Assembly (NCBI RefSeq): GCF_018402285.1
Contig: NZ_JAGYJH010000006.1
Coordinates: 62,001 to 126,000 of the forward strand
DNA from: Hyphomonas sp.
GTDB taxonomy: Bacteria > Pseudomonadota > Alphaproteobacteria > Caulobacterales > Hyphomonadaceae
Length of the DNA stretch: 64,000 nucleotides
Reading direction: 5' to 3'
The translations under genes were made by a program, and so were the position numbers. Position 1 is the first letter of the stretch. Every line of letters begins with the position of its first letter. Below are positions 34,923 to 45,468 of the stretch, one piece after another. Under the pieces are notes generated by a model. That model saw nothing but the letters and a program-made list of their open reading frames with translations. It searched no databases and was not told the origin of the DNA.

Positions 34923-36497
34923 TCAGGCTTCAACGAGGCCCGGCTTGCCATGCTCCAGCGCGTAGGTCGCGCGGGTCGATACGCTTCCGCCCGGGGTGGA
35001 GATCTGATCAATGACGCGGAAATGCGTCTTCCAGAGATCGGGCGTCACCTGGCAGACGAGATAGCCGCGCTGCGCATTGTTGAATCTGAGCTCCGGATTG
35101 ACAGCCACTACTTCGGGCATGTCCGGGCGCATGTCTGCGCCGTCGCCTCCCGAGCTGATGGAAGTCGCCACGAACTCCGACGTGATCGGTATCTTGCCGG
35201 GGTTCTGCCCATCAAGGTGCACATTTCCGGCATAGTTCTGGTGCTCGTCGCCGGTGAGGATCACCGTATCCTTGATGCGCTGGTCGGTCAGCCCGCGCAG
35301 GAGCCGTTCACGCGGGGCGCGGTAGCCGCCCCAGCTGTCGAGGTTGGCGGCATAAGTCTCGCCAGGCTCCCGGTCGAGGTCCATCATCATCACCTGCTGT
35401 GCCATCGCCTTCCAGCGTGCCCGGGAGCTGGTAAGGCCTTCCATCAGCCAGGCTTCCTGCGCTGCGCCCAGAACATCCGCCTTCGGATTGCTAAGGTCAG
35501 CGCACTCTACCCGCCAGCGGTCATTGCAAGGCTGATCGGTGCGGTACTGCCGCGTATCCAGGAAGTTCATGTCGAGCAGGTTGCCAAAACTTGCCCGGCG
35601 ATAGAGCGACATGCTGGGGCCGTTGGGAAAGCTCGTCGAGCGAAGCGGCATATTTTCGTAGAAAGCCTGCATTGCGGCCCGCTTGCGCAGGCGGAAAACT
35701 TCCGGCGGCGTGCCATCCTGATCGAGATCAGAGACCCAGTTGTTGTCGATCTCGTGATCATCCCAGACCGGGAACCAGGCCGCCGCCGCATGGGCGCCCT
35801 GCAGGTCCGGATCCATCTTGTAGATGGCGTAGCGCTGGCGGTAATCTTCGAGCGAATAGACCTCCTGTCCGGGGTGCTGGCGTACGCTGACGACCGGCCA
35901 GCCTGACACAGTGCGCATGCGCTGGCTGCGACCTTCATAGATGTAGTCGCCATAGCAGAAGACGAAGTCCACATCCTCTGCCGCCGCGTGGCGCCAGGCG
36001 GTGTAGAGGCCTTGTTCGTAGTGCTGGCAGCCGCCCACGGCAAACCGTACCGATTGAACATCCGCCCCCGGAGCAGGCAGCGTGCGGGCGCGGCCCATCA
36101 TGCTGCGCTCGCGCCCGGCCGTGAAGCGGTAGAAATATGGCCGCCCCGGCTGCAGGCCCGCCACCTCGACATGAACCGAATGGCCAAGCTCTGGCCGCGC
36201 GAGCGCTTCGCCGGTCTGCACAACAGTCCGGAAACTTTCATCCTCGGCGACCTGCCACTGCACAGGAACAACTGCTGCGGGCATGCCATGGCCCTGTTCC
36301 AGCGGCTGCGGCGCCAGCCGTGTCCAGATAACGAACCCGTCGGCGGACGGCTCGCCCGAAGCGATGCCCAGCTGGAATGGATAATCTGAGAAAACAGGCT
36401 GGGGAATGCTTTGACCATAGCCAGGCAAGGCGGCGAGAAGGGCGGCGCCGCCCCCCATCCAAAGAACATGACGGCGGGAAATCTGGGAACGGGTCAT
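34923..36497 (-). CDS. phoD: Alkaline phosphatase D, Tat-exported
   Basis: A 524-residue PhoD-family phosphatase. It begins with a twin-arginine signal (SRRHVL, residues 7-12, followed by a hydrophobic stretch), meaning export in folded form with its metals. An N-terminal beta domain (about 40-140) precedes the metallophosphatase domain with AVGGCQHYEQG, VFCYGDYIYEG, VWDDHEIDNNW and ILTGDEHQNYAGNV as metal ligands. It can release phosphate from mono- and diesters. A second, lipoprotein-type relative is at 5038-6252. No convincing Pho box was found upstream. Confidence 0.9.
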   Translation of the reverse strand: MTRSQISRRHVLWMGGGAALLAALPGYGQSIPQPVFSDYPFQLGIASGEPSADGFVIWTRLAPQPLEQGHGMPAAVVPVQWQVAEDESFRTVVQTGEALARPELGHSVHVEVAGLQPGRPYFYRFTAGRERSMMGRARTLPAPGADVQSVRFAVGGCQHYEQGLYTAWRHAAAEDVDFVFCYGDYIYEGRSQRMRTVSGWPVVSVRQHPGQEVYSLEDYRQRYAIYKMDPDLQGAHAAAAWFPVWDDHEIDNNWVSDLDQDGTPPEVFRLRKRAAMQAFYENMPLRSTSFPNGPSMSLYRRASFGNLLDMNFLDTRQYRTDQPCNDRWRVECADLSNPKADVLGAAQEAWLMEGLTSSRARWKAMAQQVMMMDLDREPGETYAANLDSWGGYRAPRERLLRGLTDQRIKDTVILTGDEHQNYAGNVHLDGQNPGKIPITSEFVATSISSGGDGADMRPDMPEVVAVNPELRFNNAQRGYLVCQVTPDLWKTHFRVIDQISTPGGSVSTRATYALEHGKPGLVEA

Positions 36498-36597
36498 GGA
36501 GGGCTCCTGCGGCAGATCAGAGATGTCCGCCCTAAGCTCCTTTTGTGACGTGGCTGCGATAACCGCAAGCCTTTGCCACGTCCCGGCGAGTGAGACT

Positions 36598-38637
36598 TCA
36601 GCGCCCCTCGCGCCGCCAGGCCAGCAACAAAAACAACATCAGCAATCCGGCTGCCAGAATACCGGGCAGCAGGCCCTGGCTGGTGGAGGAGCGCACGGCA
36701 TAGGCCCCGCGTTCGCGAAGGCCCAGCCAGCTGTTTCCGGCGGCATTGTTCTGGTTGCCCACGCGCCGGATATCGGGAATGTTCGCACCCGTATCATTCA
36801 GCCGGAATACGCCGCCGCCCGTCGCGTCGGCCACAGGCACCATCAATGCGGTGCTCGATTCCAGATTGGCATACTCCTTCGGGTTTTCCGGCCCGCTCAG
36901 CGCGATCGCCTCCAGCCCGCCTGCCCGCGCGCGGTAGATGCCGAGCTCTTCGACGGGCGCTTCGGTGGCGAACGTGCCGGGCCCTGCTGGGCTCCAGGCC
37001 GGTGTCAGCAGGCCGCCCTCCGGCGTTTCCAGTTCCAGCGGCGGGGCAGTATCCAGCAAAGTGCGCAGCTCGATCTTCGCCCGGCCTGCTTCGATGGTCA
37101 GCGCCAGGCGGCGCTCTTCCAGTTCGGGTTCCTTCATCATCCAGTGGACAACGCGGCGGATCAGCTCGGCAAACGGACCGCCGCCATCATGCCCGCTGGC
37201 CCACAGCCAGATCTGGTCGGACATCAGCATGCCCACCCGGCCTTTGGACACCCGGTCAACGATCAGCAGCGGACGCCCGCCCGGCCCGCTGAGCAGGACG
37301 TCCCCGCCCAGCGCGTCGGCCTCCACATAGCGCATCCAGCCACCCCAGCTCTGCCCGTCCATCGGCGCGGTCACGGCGTGGCGCTTGCCCGGCCCGGTCA
37401 GCTCCGGCACGAACTCTCCGGTGCGGATCACGCCCGTTGGGGAGGCGGGCAGCACAGAAGCGAGCGGTGAGCGCGCGAGGCTCGCCGGGCCGGCGAACTG
37501 TTCGCCCGCAACGATTAGCAGCGCCCCACCTTCGGCCACATAGCGGGACATGTTGGCAAGGTAAGCCTGTGTGATGACGCCCTGACGCTCATACTGGTCA
37601 AAGATGATAAGGTCGAATTCGGTCAGTTTCTGCTCGAAGAGTTCCTCGGTCGGAAATTCGATCAGGGCGAGTTCATCAGGCCGTGCATAATCCAACTTGA
37701 AAGGCGGGCGCAGGATGGTGAAGTGAACGAGGTCCACGGACGGATCGGATTTCAGAAGATCGCGCCACACCCGGCCAGCCTGGTTGGGCTTGCCCGTCAC
37801 CAGCAGCACGCGCAGCCGGTCGCGCACGCCGGCAATCGAGGTAGCGCTGCGATTGTTGGCGAGGGTGAGCTCTTCCGGGCCGGGAGGCGCTTCGATCACG
37901 ATCATGTTCTCGCCGCGCCGCTCGATCTCGATCTGTACCGGCGTATCCTTGCCCGCCTCGACGCGCACGCGCTCCGGCGCGCCGCCATTGAGGGATACCG
38001 CAAGGTCCATCGTGCCGCCGCGCGGGTCGTCCGCGCGCACCATCAGGGTGGCCGTCTCGCCCACGATGCCGAAATTGGGGGCATTGATGATCTCAATCCG
38101 CCGGTCGCCAAGGGCCTCGTCGCCCGCAATCAGCCCGTGCAACGGTCCGATGATCCCGCCGGCGCGGCCTGGATCGGGCAGGTCATGCACCTGGCCATCG
38201 GTCACGAAAATCGCGCCCGCAATCCGGTCACGCGGTACATCCGCCATCAGGCCTTCCAGCGCGCCATAGAGATAGGTGCCATCATCGCCGGGGCTGGTTT
38301 CCAATGTACGCACTTCCAGGCTCGGGTCTTCGGAAAGCCTCGCCTTCAGCGCTTCGTAGGCTGCGGCCGCGGCCGTATCGCGTTCGCCAAACTGCATGCT
38401 CTCGGACTTGTCGAGGATCAGCGCCGCAACTGAGGGCAGGGGCTCACGTTCCTCGTGCACCAGCGTGGGGTTGAGCAACGCTGCGCTGATCACAAGAAGA
38501 CCCACAGCCCGCGTCAGCCAGGCGCGTCCCCGCAGGAAGAAATACACCGTCCATGCAGCCAGCGTCAGCGTTGCCAGTGCCCAGATGATCGGCCAGCCGA
38601 GGAAGGGCTCAAGGCTCAGGCGAACAGCCTCGGTCAT
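36598..38637 (-). CDS. Large membrane protein of the MoxR/VWA operon (GATase-like)
   Basis: A 679-residue protein with two N-terminal membrane segments (about 15-34 and 41-58) and one at the C terminus (about 655-674). Between them is a VWA-like region starting VAALILDKSESMQFGE, a DxSxS-type metal motif in modified form, then an Ig-like stretch and a class I glutamine-amidotransferase-like fold (LRVLLVTGKPNQAGRVW; EGGALLIVAGEQFAG) that lacks an evident catalytic Cys. The family is the usual last gene of MoxR-DUF58-DUF4159 operons in alphaproteobacteria; its role is unknown, probably envelope-related complex assembly. Start overlaps the preceding gene as ATGA. Confidence 0.75.
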   Translation of the reverse strand: MTEAVRLSLEPFLGWPIIWALATLTLAAWTVYFFLRGRAWLTRAVGLLVISAALLNPTLVHEEREPLPSVAALILDKSESMQFGERDTAAAAAYEALKARLSEDPSLEVRTLETSPGDDGTYLYGALEGLMADVPRDRIAGAIFVTDGQVHDLPDPGRAGGIIGPLHGLIAGDEALGDRRIEIINAPNFGIVGETATLMVRADDPRGGTMDLAVSLNGGAPERVRVEAGKDTPVQIEIERRGENMIVIEAPPGPEELTLANNRSATSIAGVRDRLRVLLVTGKPNQAGRVWRDLLKSDPSVDLVHFTILRPPFKLDYARPDELALIEFPTEELFEQKLTEFDLIIFDQYERQGVITQAYLANMSRYVAEGGALLIVAGEQFAGPASLARSPLASVLPASPTGVIRTGEFVPELTGPGKRHAVTAPMDGQSWGGWMRYVEADALGGDVLLSGPGGRPLLIVDRVSKGRVGMLMSDQIWLWASGHDGGGPFAELIRRVVHWMMKEPELEERRLALTIEAGRAKIELRTLLDTAPPLELETPEGGLLTPAWSPAGPGTFATEAPVEELGIYRARAGGLEAIALSGPENPKEYANLESSTALMVPVADATGGGVFRLNDTGANIPDIRRVGNQNNAAGNSWLGLRERGAYAVRSSTSQGLLPGILAAGLLMLFLLLAWRREGR

Positions 38638-41480
38638 TGCGGTCCTCCGTCGAGGATACGGCCGGGAAGCAGGGGCTCAGGCTCGTCCTGTTCGCCAAGT
38701 CGCTCGAGCAAGGCCGGGATGTGCACCTGATCATCCTTGTAGCTGCCGGTCAGCACATACATCACGAGGTTGACGCCAAAGCGGCGTGCCGTCTCCCGTT
38801 GCAGAGGCCCTCCGTCAACGGAATAAAGGTCACGGCCATCTCCATCCACCGCCCAGGCGGAGACCCAGTCTGCGTCCCCGATGAAAAGGCGGGACACCCC
38901 GTCGCCCCGCGCCGTGCCGGGCTCCCCGGTCTGCTCGATCCAGAGGCGCCGCCCGGCAAAGCGCCCGGGAAATTCCTTGATCAGGTAAAAACTGCGCGAC
39001 AGGACATGATTGTCCGGAACCGGTTGCAGCGGCGGGGCATCGAGCCCCGCCAGCAGCGTCTCCAGCCGGGACACGTCAGTCTGAGTTGCTGCGTCGCCCC
39101 CGGCGCGGGTGTCGATGATCAACGCCCCGCCCGAGCGCAGATACGCATTGAGGCGCGCAATGGCAGCGTCCGAAAGCGGCGCGGGAGTCTCCGGGACCAC
39201 AAAGAAGATCAGCGGATAAAGCTCCAGCGCGTCGGTTTCCAGGTTTAGCCCATGGGGCTCGGCAGGCTCGACTGATGTGCGCATGTTGAGAATGTTGGAG
39301 AGGCCCCGCAGGCCTGCTTTCGTAAGCTCGTTCAGGGCGCGGTCACCGGTCTCGACATAGCCAAAGCGCATCATCAGCGCCGCGTCGATTTCCCTCTGGC
39401 TGGCCTTGCCGGCCGGCAGCGGCACTATGCGCGTCGAAGGCGAAGGGATCGCGCGATAGCTTCCATCAGGCAGCAATTCATATCCCTGCGCTGCCGCGCC
39501 GTCTGGTGGCAGGAAGGCAAAGGCCAGGATCAGCGCACCGAGCGCGCCGCCGGCGGATTTCCCCCGCCGGGTCAGCCCGCGCAGCCGTCCGGCCACGAAC
39601 AGGGCGATGAAAAGGTCGAGCGCCAGAAGGCCGGCCGCCAGCGCCAGCATCGGCCCGGCAAGCCTCAAGGAGCGCGCCTCGGCGTCCCCCAGCAGGCGGG
39701 CGGACGCGGGCCAGCCGGCAATCAGGCTGGGTGCAGCGCCGTCGCCGGTATTGAGCGCGCGGCTGCCCGAAGGTCCCTGGTAGAGGCCTGGCGGGCGCGT
39801 TTCAGAAGGTTTGATGCTGCCGAACTCTGCGGCCTTGATGGGCGCGGCATTCTGGCTTGCCCGTTCCAGCCGGCCAAAGCCGTCCAGCGAGAGCTGCGGC
39901 ATGTAGGTGCCGTCGCCATCTTCCACTGCTTCGCCCTGCCCCGCGGCAATCGCCCGGCGCAGCATCTGTTCGAAAAGGCCCGAATAGGCGAGGTCGCCCC
40001 AGTCTGGTCCGGCCGTGATGTGAAAGAGGACCAGCGTGCCATCCCCGCGCGCGTCAGCGCTTACCAGCGGGGAGCCATCCGTCAGCCTTGCCCATGTCTT
40101 GCGGGCAAGCTCGGGCTCGGGCCGGGCCAGAACCTGCTGGCGCACGCGCACATCGGCAGGCACGTCCAGCCCGGCAAAGGGCGATGTCTCGGGGAAGGGG
40201 GCGAGCCCCTGCGGCTCTTCCCAGGCGAGGGCGCCGCCGATAGCGCGGGAAGATCGGCGCAGCACCACGGGCAGCAGCTCATCGCCCTGCGCCGCAAGGC
40301 GTGGCCCGGCAAACCGGATCAGCGCGCCGCCATTTTCCACCCACTCTGTCAGGCGATCGGTATCGGCGGCCGGAATTTGTCCGACATCGGAGAGAATGAT
40401 CGCGTCCGGCCCGGTCGCCACCAGCGTCTCGATGTCCCCGGTCGTGATTGAGGCGAAGGGCTCCAGCGCCTTGCGGATATAGTGCATGTCAGAGAGGAGC
40501 GGCTGCGCCTCCGCGCCTGCATCGACAAGACCCACGCGCCGTGTCCGGTCAGCCGAATCCCAGAGCCACACCGTGCCCGCGCCAGGGCGCCCGGTCACAT
40601 TGAACCGCGCGATCCGGGCGAGGGCGGCTGCGGGAATTTCAAACTGCGCCTCGGCCTCACGCGCGCCTTGAGCAAACACCGCTTCGGCTGAGGCGAGTGC
40701 AGAGCCGTCCTGCGTCAGCGCCGAAACGAAAGCTTGCGACGTCCCGCGCGGATCGGCGCGCGCCAGGCGCACTGTCACTCCGTTGGCCTGCGCCGAAATG
40801 CCGTTGATGACGGCCGGGCCTTCGGGCGGGGCAGCAAACACGGTCAGCGGCGCACGCGCGGCCAGAGCGGCGGCAAAAGCTGCACCGCCTTCGGTTTCCA
40901 GCCCATCGCTGGCATAAAAGATGCGCGCAGGCACCAGCTTCGATGCGTCCAGCCTCGCGAGCGCGTCGGTCCTGTCGGTTGCCCAGGGTTGGGGCTCAAG
41001 GCTGGCAAGACGCTTGGCCATGTCGGCGCGCGAGAGGCGCTCTGCCGGGTCAGCGTTCAACTGGCGCGGCGCGGTCAGCAGCAGATGCACCGCCCCGTCG
41101 CGGTCACCCGCGTCCAGCGTCGCGCTCGCTGCATTGGTCAGCTCGCTCCAGCGCGGGGCAGCGGCCCAGCCATTGTCCATCACGATCAGTAGCGGCCCGC
41201 CGGCCGCCTGCGTGCTCTGCGCGCCCGGTGCCCAGACAGGCTGTGAAAGCCCGAGGATCGCGGCAATGACAGCCAGTGTGCGGATCAGCCACACCCACCA
41301 GGGCGTGCGCGCGGGCGTCTCTTCTTCCGGCCGCGCGCCTTCCAGAAGGCGCAGCGAAGGCAGCTCTGCGTCCTTCGGCGCAGGCGGGGTCGCGCGCAGC
41401 ACCCACCAGATCACCGGCAGCGCCAGCAGCGCAAACAGCGCCAGCGGCGCCCCCATCAGGAAAGGTCCGATTGCCGTCAC
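38634..41480 (-). CDS. BatA/DUF4159 membrane protein
   Basis: A 948-residue protein. The N terminus carries a BatA-type pair of membrane segments (about 8-27 and 62-80). A VWA-like periplasmic domain follows (LLIVMDNGWAAAPRWSEL), then two further membrane spans near residues 610-660, and a C-terminal DUF4159 domain (about 700-930) with LIFFVVPETPAPLSDAAIARLNAYLRSGGALIIDTR-type amidotransferase-like folds. It is a standard member of the MoxR operon; function unknown. It overlaps the genes on both sides by four bases. Confidence 0.8.
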   Translation of the reverse strand: MTAIGPFLMGAPLALFALLALPVIWWVLRATPPAPKDAELPSLRLLEGARPEEETPARTPWWVWLIRTLAVIAAILGLSQPVWAPGAQSTQAAGGPLLIVMDNGWAAAPRWSELTNAASATLDAGDRDGAVHLLLTAPRQLNADPAERLSRADMAKRLASLEPQPWATDRTDALARLDASKLVPARIFYASDGLETEGGAAFAAALAARAPLTVFAAPPEGPAVINGISAQANGVTVRLARADPRGTSQAFVSALTQDGSALASAEAVFAQGAREAEAQFEIPAAALARIARFNVTGRPGAGTVWLWDSADRTRRVGLVDAGAEAQPLLSDMHYIRKALEPFASITTGDIETLVATGPDAIILSDVGQIPAADTDRLTEWVENGGALIRFAGPRLAAQGDELLPVVLRRSSRAIGGALAWEEPQGLAPFPETSPFAGLDVPADVRVRQQVLARPEPELARKTWARLTDGSPLVSADARGDGTLVLFHITAGPDWGDLAYSGLFEQMLRRAIAAGQGEAVEDGDGTYMPQLSLDGFGRLERASQNAAPIKAAEFGSIKPSETRPPGLYQGPSGSRALNTGDGAAPSLIAGWPASARLLGDAEARSLRLAGPMLALAAGLLALDLFIALFVAGRLRGLTRRGKSAGGALGALILAFAFLPPDGAAAQGYELLPDGSYRAIPSPSTRIVPLPAGKASQREIDAALMMRFGYVETGDRALNELTKAGLRGLSNILNMRTSVEPAEPHGLNLETDALELYPLIFFVVPETPAPLSDAAIARLNAYLRSGGALIIDTRAGGDAATQTDVSRLETLLAGLDAPPLQPVPDNHVLSRSFYLIKEFPGRFAGRRLWIEQTGEPGTARGDGVSRLFIGDADWVSAWAVDGDGRDLYSVDGGPLQRETARRFGVNLVMYVLTGSYKDDQVHIPALLERLGEQDEPEPLLPGRILDGGPQ

Positions 41481-42343
41481 CGCGCGACCCCGAAGCGTTC
41501 GATTTCCGCCTTCAGCCGCGCGGCAGCTGACAGCGCCGGGCTGCCCGTCACATGCGTCACCAGCGCCCAGCCCATCCGCCCGGCAAGTGCGGCAAGCGCC
41601 TCGCGCTGCTCTGTAAACCGGCGCATGTACTCTTCGCGCATTGTCTCGGCCCGTCCCAGAATGCGCTGGTCACCCGTGCCAGGGCGTGAGAGTTTCGTTC
41701 GTCCCTCAAAGGGAAACGCAATCTCCACCGGCGCCGACACCGCCAGCAATATCCCCTCCGGGCAGCGCCCCGCCAGCGGCCCCAGCCGCGCCTGCCATTC
41801 CGATGGCGGATCATAGAAATCAGACGCCACCACCATCGTCGCGCTCGCTTTGGGCGGAGGCGGAAACTGTCTCTTTGTGCCGCGGGAGAGATCATCCAGC
41901 AGCCGGTCCACCGCCCGCTTGCCAAAGCTCGGATTACGGCCAGAGCCCAGCGCGCCGACCCGCTCGCCATCCTTCGACATCAATATCGCCATCGTCAGCA
42001 TCAGGAGGGTTGCTTCCTCCGCCTTTGTGCGCAGGTCGCCCGCGCCCTTCCAGCGAAAGCCCGGCGCATCATCTGCCCAGAACAACACAGTGCGCGCGGT
42101 CTCCAGCTCGCTTTCACGAACGAACAGGTCATTGCCCTTGGCCGAGCGGCGCCAGTGAATGCGCCCCGGCGAATCCTCCTGCATGAAGCGGCGATACTGC
42201 CAGAAATTTTCGCCCGTTCCTGCGCGCCGCCGTCCGGCAGAGCCTATATGGGCCGCCTCAGAGGCTTCCGCCCTGAAGTTCAGCCCCGGCAATTGCCGGG
42301 CCAGGCTCTCGGCCTCTGCGCGAAGGTCGGCGGTGGGGGTCAT
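41477..42343 (-). CDS. DUF58 (BatB-like) protein
   Basis: A 288-residue DUF58 protein. The defining segment is FWQYRRFMQEDSPGRIHWRRSAKGNDLFVRE-like sequence at residues 52-81 (R, D and WRRSA conserved). It is followed by a VWA-like fold. DUF58 proteins pair with MoxR ATPases as chaperone-like partners for complex or cofactor assembly. The ATG at 42343 overlaps the stop of the small lipoprotein gene, which supports this start over the longer frame. Confidence 0.85.
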   Translation of the reverse strand: MTPTADLRAEAESLARQLPGLNFRAEASEAAHIGSAGRRRAGTGENFWQYRRFMQEDSPGRIHWRRSAKGNDLFVRESELETARTVLFWADDAPGFRWKGAGDLRTKAEEATLLMLTMAILMSKDGERVGALGSGRNPSFGKRAVDRLLDDLSRGTKRQFPPPPKASATMVVASDFYDPPSEWQARLGPLAGRCPEGILLAVSAPVEIAFPFEGRTKLSRPGTGDQRILGRAETMREEYMRRFTEQREALAALAGRMGWALVTHVTGSPALSAAARLKAEIERFGVAR

Positions 42344-42740
42344 TTCAAAAGCTCTGACGCGCAATCATCGCCTGCTTTGATCCAGCTCCACACACTTTCT
42401 TCATTCGTCGCAGGGGCGAGATCATAGTGATAATCCGGCTCTATTCCTGCAGCATTGGAAATGTCCACCAGCGCGGCCCCCATGCGCAGCGCAGCAAGGC
42501 GAAGGCGGCGTGTCTCGCCCTCATGGGCCTGCATGGATTCAGGCGATGCAAGCCGCATCACCATCATGCGCTCCACTCGGCGCTCGGCCAGGGCGTCAGC
42601 TTCATTGGCCGCCATTAGGAGCACAGCGTTGCAGGCAACGGCGTCAGCATCGCTCACTGCGGACGCTGCCGCAGAGAGTGTTGGCGCCGCGCTGCAGGAT
42701 GCCGCCAGGACCGCGATGACCCCCGCGGCAAAACGAAAGC

Positions 42741-42744
<4 letters not shown>
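42340..42744 (-). CDS. Small putative lipoprotein inserted in the MoxR operon
   Basis: A 134-residue protein with a signal peptide whose end, AVLAASC (Cys17), looks like a lipobox. The mature part is helical and contains RRVERMMVMRLASPESMQAHE, with cysteines near residues 38 and 128 that could pair. No family recognised. It is coupled by ATGA overlaps both to moxR upstream and DUF58 downstream, so it must be made with them, although most alphaproteobacterial operons have moxR directly before DUF58. Confidence 0.65.
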
Positions 42745-43739
<995 letters not shown>

Positions 43740-43799
43740 ATGTTCAGGCGCCTCCGGCTTCACGTCTCTGGCTATCAGCCCTATGTCTAAGGCGTCATT

Positions 43800-44402
43800 T
43801 TGGCGGAGAAAGATGTGACATCCAGTCCCGGCACAATTCTGAGCGTTGAGGAAACGCTTAAGGCCATCCTGCCCGAAGGCAAGTTTGGTGCTGTGTTGCC
43901 GCCTCTGGAGACATGGAATCCGCCCAATGAGAAGGATATCGGCATGGAAATCCGCGCCGATGGCAGCTGGTGGCATGAAGGCGGCGAGATAAAGCGCCCC
44001 GCAATGGTCAAACTCTTCGCCCGTATCCTCCGCAAGGATGCCGACGGGCGCACATTTCTCGTCACGCCTTACGAGAAAGTGATCGTGCATGTGGAGGATG
44101 CGCCCTTCCTGGCGGGCCGTCTCGATGTTTTGGGCGCGCCGGGCAGGGATCAGGAAATTGGCTTCGTCACCACCTTGGGCGATGTCACCCTCGCCGGGCC
44201 AGACCGCCCGATCCGCGTCGAAACAGACCTTGAGACGGGCGAGCCCTCGCCCTATGTGCGGGTGCGCGGCCGCCTAGAGGCGAAGATCGCCCGTCCGGTC
44301 TTTTATGAACTTGTCGATCTGGCCGAACCTTCGCCGGAGGACGAGAACCTGCTTGGCGTCTGGAGCAAAGGGGTTTTCTTTCCGCTCGGACCTGCGGCAT
44401 AG
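43800..44402 (+). CDS. DUF1285 protein
   Basis: A 200-residue protein of the DUF1285 family, with TWNPPNEKDIGMEIRADGSWWHEGGEIKRPAMVKLFARILRKD-type sequence at residues 38-80 and the later FYELVDLAE...GVWSKGVFFPLG. The family forms a two-domain beta fold of unknown role. The apparent start is TTG at 43800 with AAGGCG a few bases upstream; no ATG precedes the conserved part. It diverges from moxR and leads the DUF1285-nudix-DUF6111-cca cluster. Confidence 0.82.
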   Translation: MAEKDVTSSPGTILSVEETLKAILPEGKFGAVLPPLETWNPPNEKDIGMEIRADGSWWHEGGEIKRPAMVKLFARILRKDADGRTFLVTPYEKVIVHVEDAPFLAGRLDVLGAPGRDQEIGFVTTLGDVTLAGPDRPIRVETDLETGEPSPYVRVRGRLEAKIARPVFYELVDLAEPSPEDENLLGVWSKGVFFPLGPAA

Positions 44403-44409
44403 GCCCCCG

Positions 44410-45033
44410 ATGTCCTTTCGCAACCTTGATGACTTCGTAGAGCGCGTCACCGCGAAGCTCGACCCGCCCGCCGGACAGGCGCGGCTTACCGAAATGGGCG
44501 ACATGGACTTCCTCTCGCCCGAAGAAGTCGCCATCATCCGCCCGGCGGCGGTCCTTTTCGGTGTCATCCCCCGCAGGGAAGGGCCCACCGCGCTGCTCAC
44601 ACTGCGCCCCACTACGATGGCAGACCATGCCGGCCAGGTTGCGCTGCCCGGCGGCAAGGTCGACCCCATTGATCTTGATGAAGTCGCCGCCGCCCTGCGC
44701 GAAGCCCATGAAGAGGTCGGCGCCCGTCCCGATGATGTCGATGTGTTGGGCAAGGGCTCGCCCTACATCACTGGCACGCGCTACCGCATCACGCCGGTGG
44801 TCGGCCTCCTGCCGCATGATTTCCAGCCCGTTCCCGAGCCCGGCGAGGTTGCCGCCGTCTTCGAGACACCGCTGGAGCTGCTGATGAACCCGCAAAGCTA
44901 CATAACCGGCCAGGCCTTCTACAAAGGCGCCCACCGCGAATACTATGAAATGCCCTACAATGGCTATCGCATCTGGGGTGTCACCGCCGGCATCATCCGC
45001 CGCCTCTACCAGACCCTTTACGAAAGCGATTGA
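44410..45033 (+). CDS. CoA pyrophosphatase (Nudix hydrolase)
   Basis: A 207-residue Nudix enzyme of the NudL/CoAse type that cleaves coenzyme A and its derivatives to phosphopantetheine and 3',5'-ADP. The Nudix box is GGKVDP...EVAAALREAHEEVGA (about residues 81-105), with the family's longer spacing between the glycine and the first glutamate. Upstream RPTTMADHAGQVALPGG matches the CoA-specific motif. ATG at 44410, eight bases after the DUF1285 stop. Confidence 0.9.
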   Translation: MSFRNLDDFVERVTAKLDPPAGQARLTEMGDMDFLSPEEVAIIRPAAVLFGVIPRREGPTALLTLRPTTMADHAGQVALPGGKVDPIDLDEVAAALREAHEEVGARPDDVDVLGKGSPYITGTRYRITPVVGLLPHDFQPVPEPGEVAAVFETPLELLMNPQSYITGQAFYKGAHREYYEMPYNGYRIWGVTAGIIRRLYQTLYESD

Positions 45034-45117
45034 GGGTACGCGGCCCCAGCAGGGTTTCTGAAACCCTTTCAGGGCCCTATGTAGACTGTAGTGTTTCCAG
45101 CGTGAGGAAGAAACAAC

Positions 45118-45468
45118 ATGGCCGGACGGCTCCTGTTTGAAGTCTTCGTGTTCTCGCTGCCGTTCCTTGTGTTCGGCATCTACACGCTTGCGACCCGGTC
45201 TGCCGAGGAGGCCGGTCGGCGCAAATGGCCTATCCAGATGCTGTTCATCATCGGCCTTGGCCTTGCCACGGCTGCCTGGTTCCTCCTGATCCTGCTGGAG
45301 CCGCGCGAGCGCAACATGTGCGTGGAGCCTGCCCGCTATGAGAACGGCCAGCTCATCCCGGCCCGCAAATACCCATGCGAACGCCATCCCGAAGATGTCG
45401 GGATCCAGCGCGGACGAACCGAGCCGGCCGAAACGCCCGCTGCTCCCCCTGCCGATGACCCGTCCTGA
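45118..45468 (+). CDS. DUF6111 small membrane protein
   Basis: A 116-residue protein with two hydrophobic segments (about 6-25 and 39-60) and a polar Pro/Ala-rich tail; the middle reads RNMCVEPARYENGQLIPARKY. It fits DUF6111, found next to cca in many alphaproteobacteria. Function unknown. Its last 14 bases overlap the cca start. GAGGAAGAAAC provides a good ribosome site. Confidence 0.75.
   Translation: MAGRLLFEVFVFSLPFLVFGIYTLATRSAEEAGRRKWPIQMLFIIGLGLATAAWFLLILLEPRERNMCVEPARYENGQLIPARKYPCERHPEDVGIQRGRTEPAETPAAPPADDPS

Noticed and set aside
45051..45067. AGGGTTT/AAACCCT hairpin after the CoA pyrophosphatase gene
   Set aside because: Short stem with a three-base loop, no T-run, and genes continue on the same strand; not convincing.
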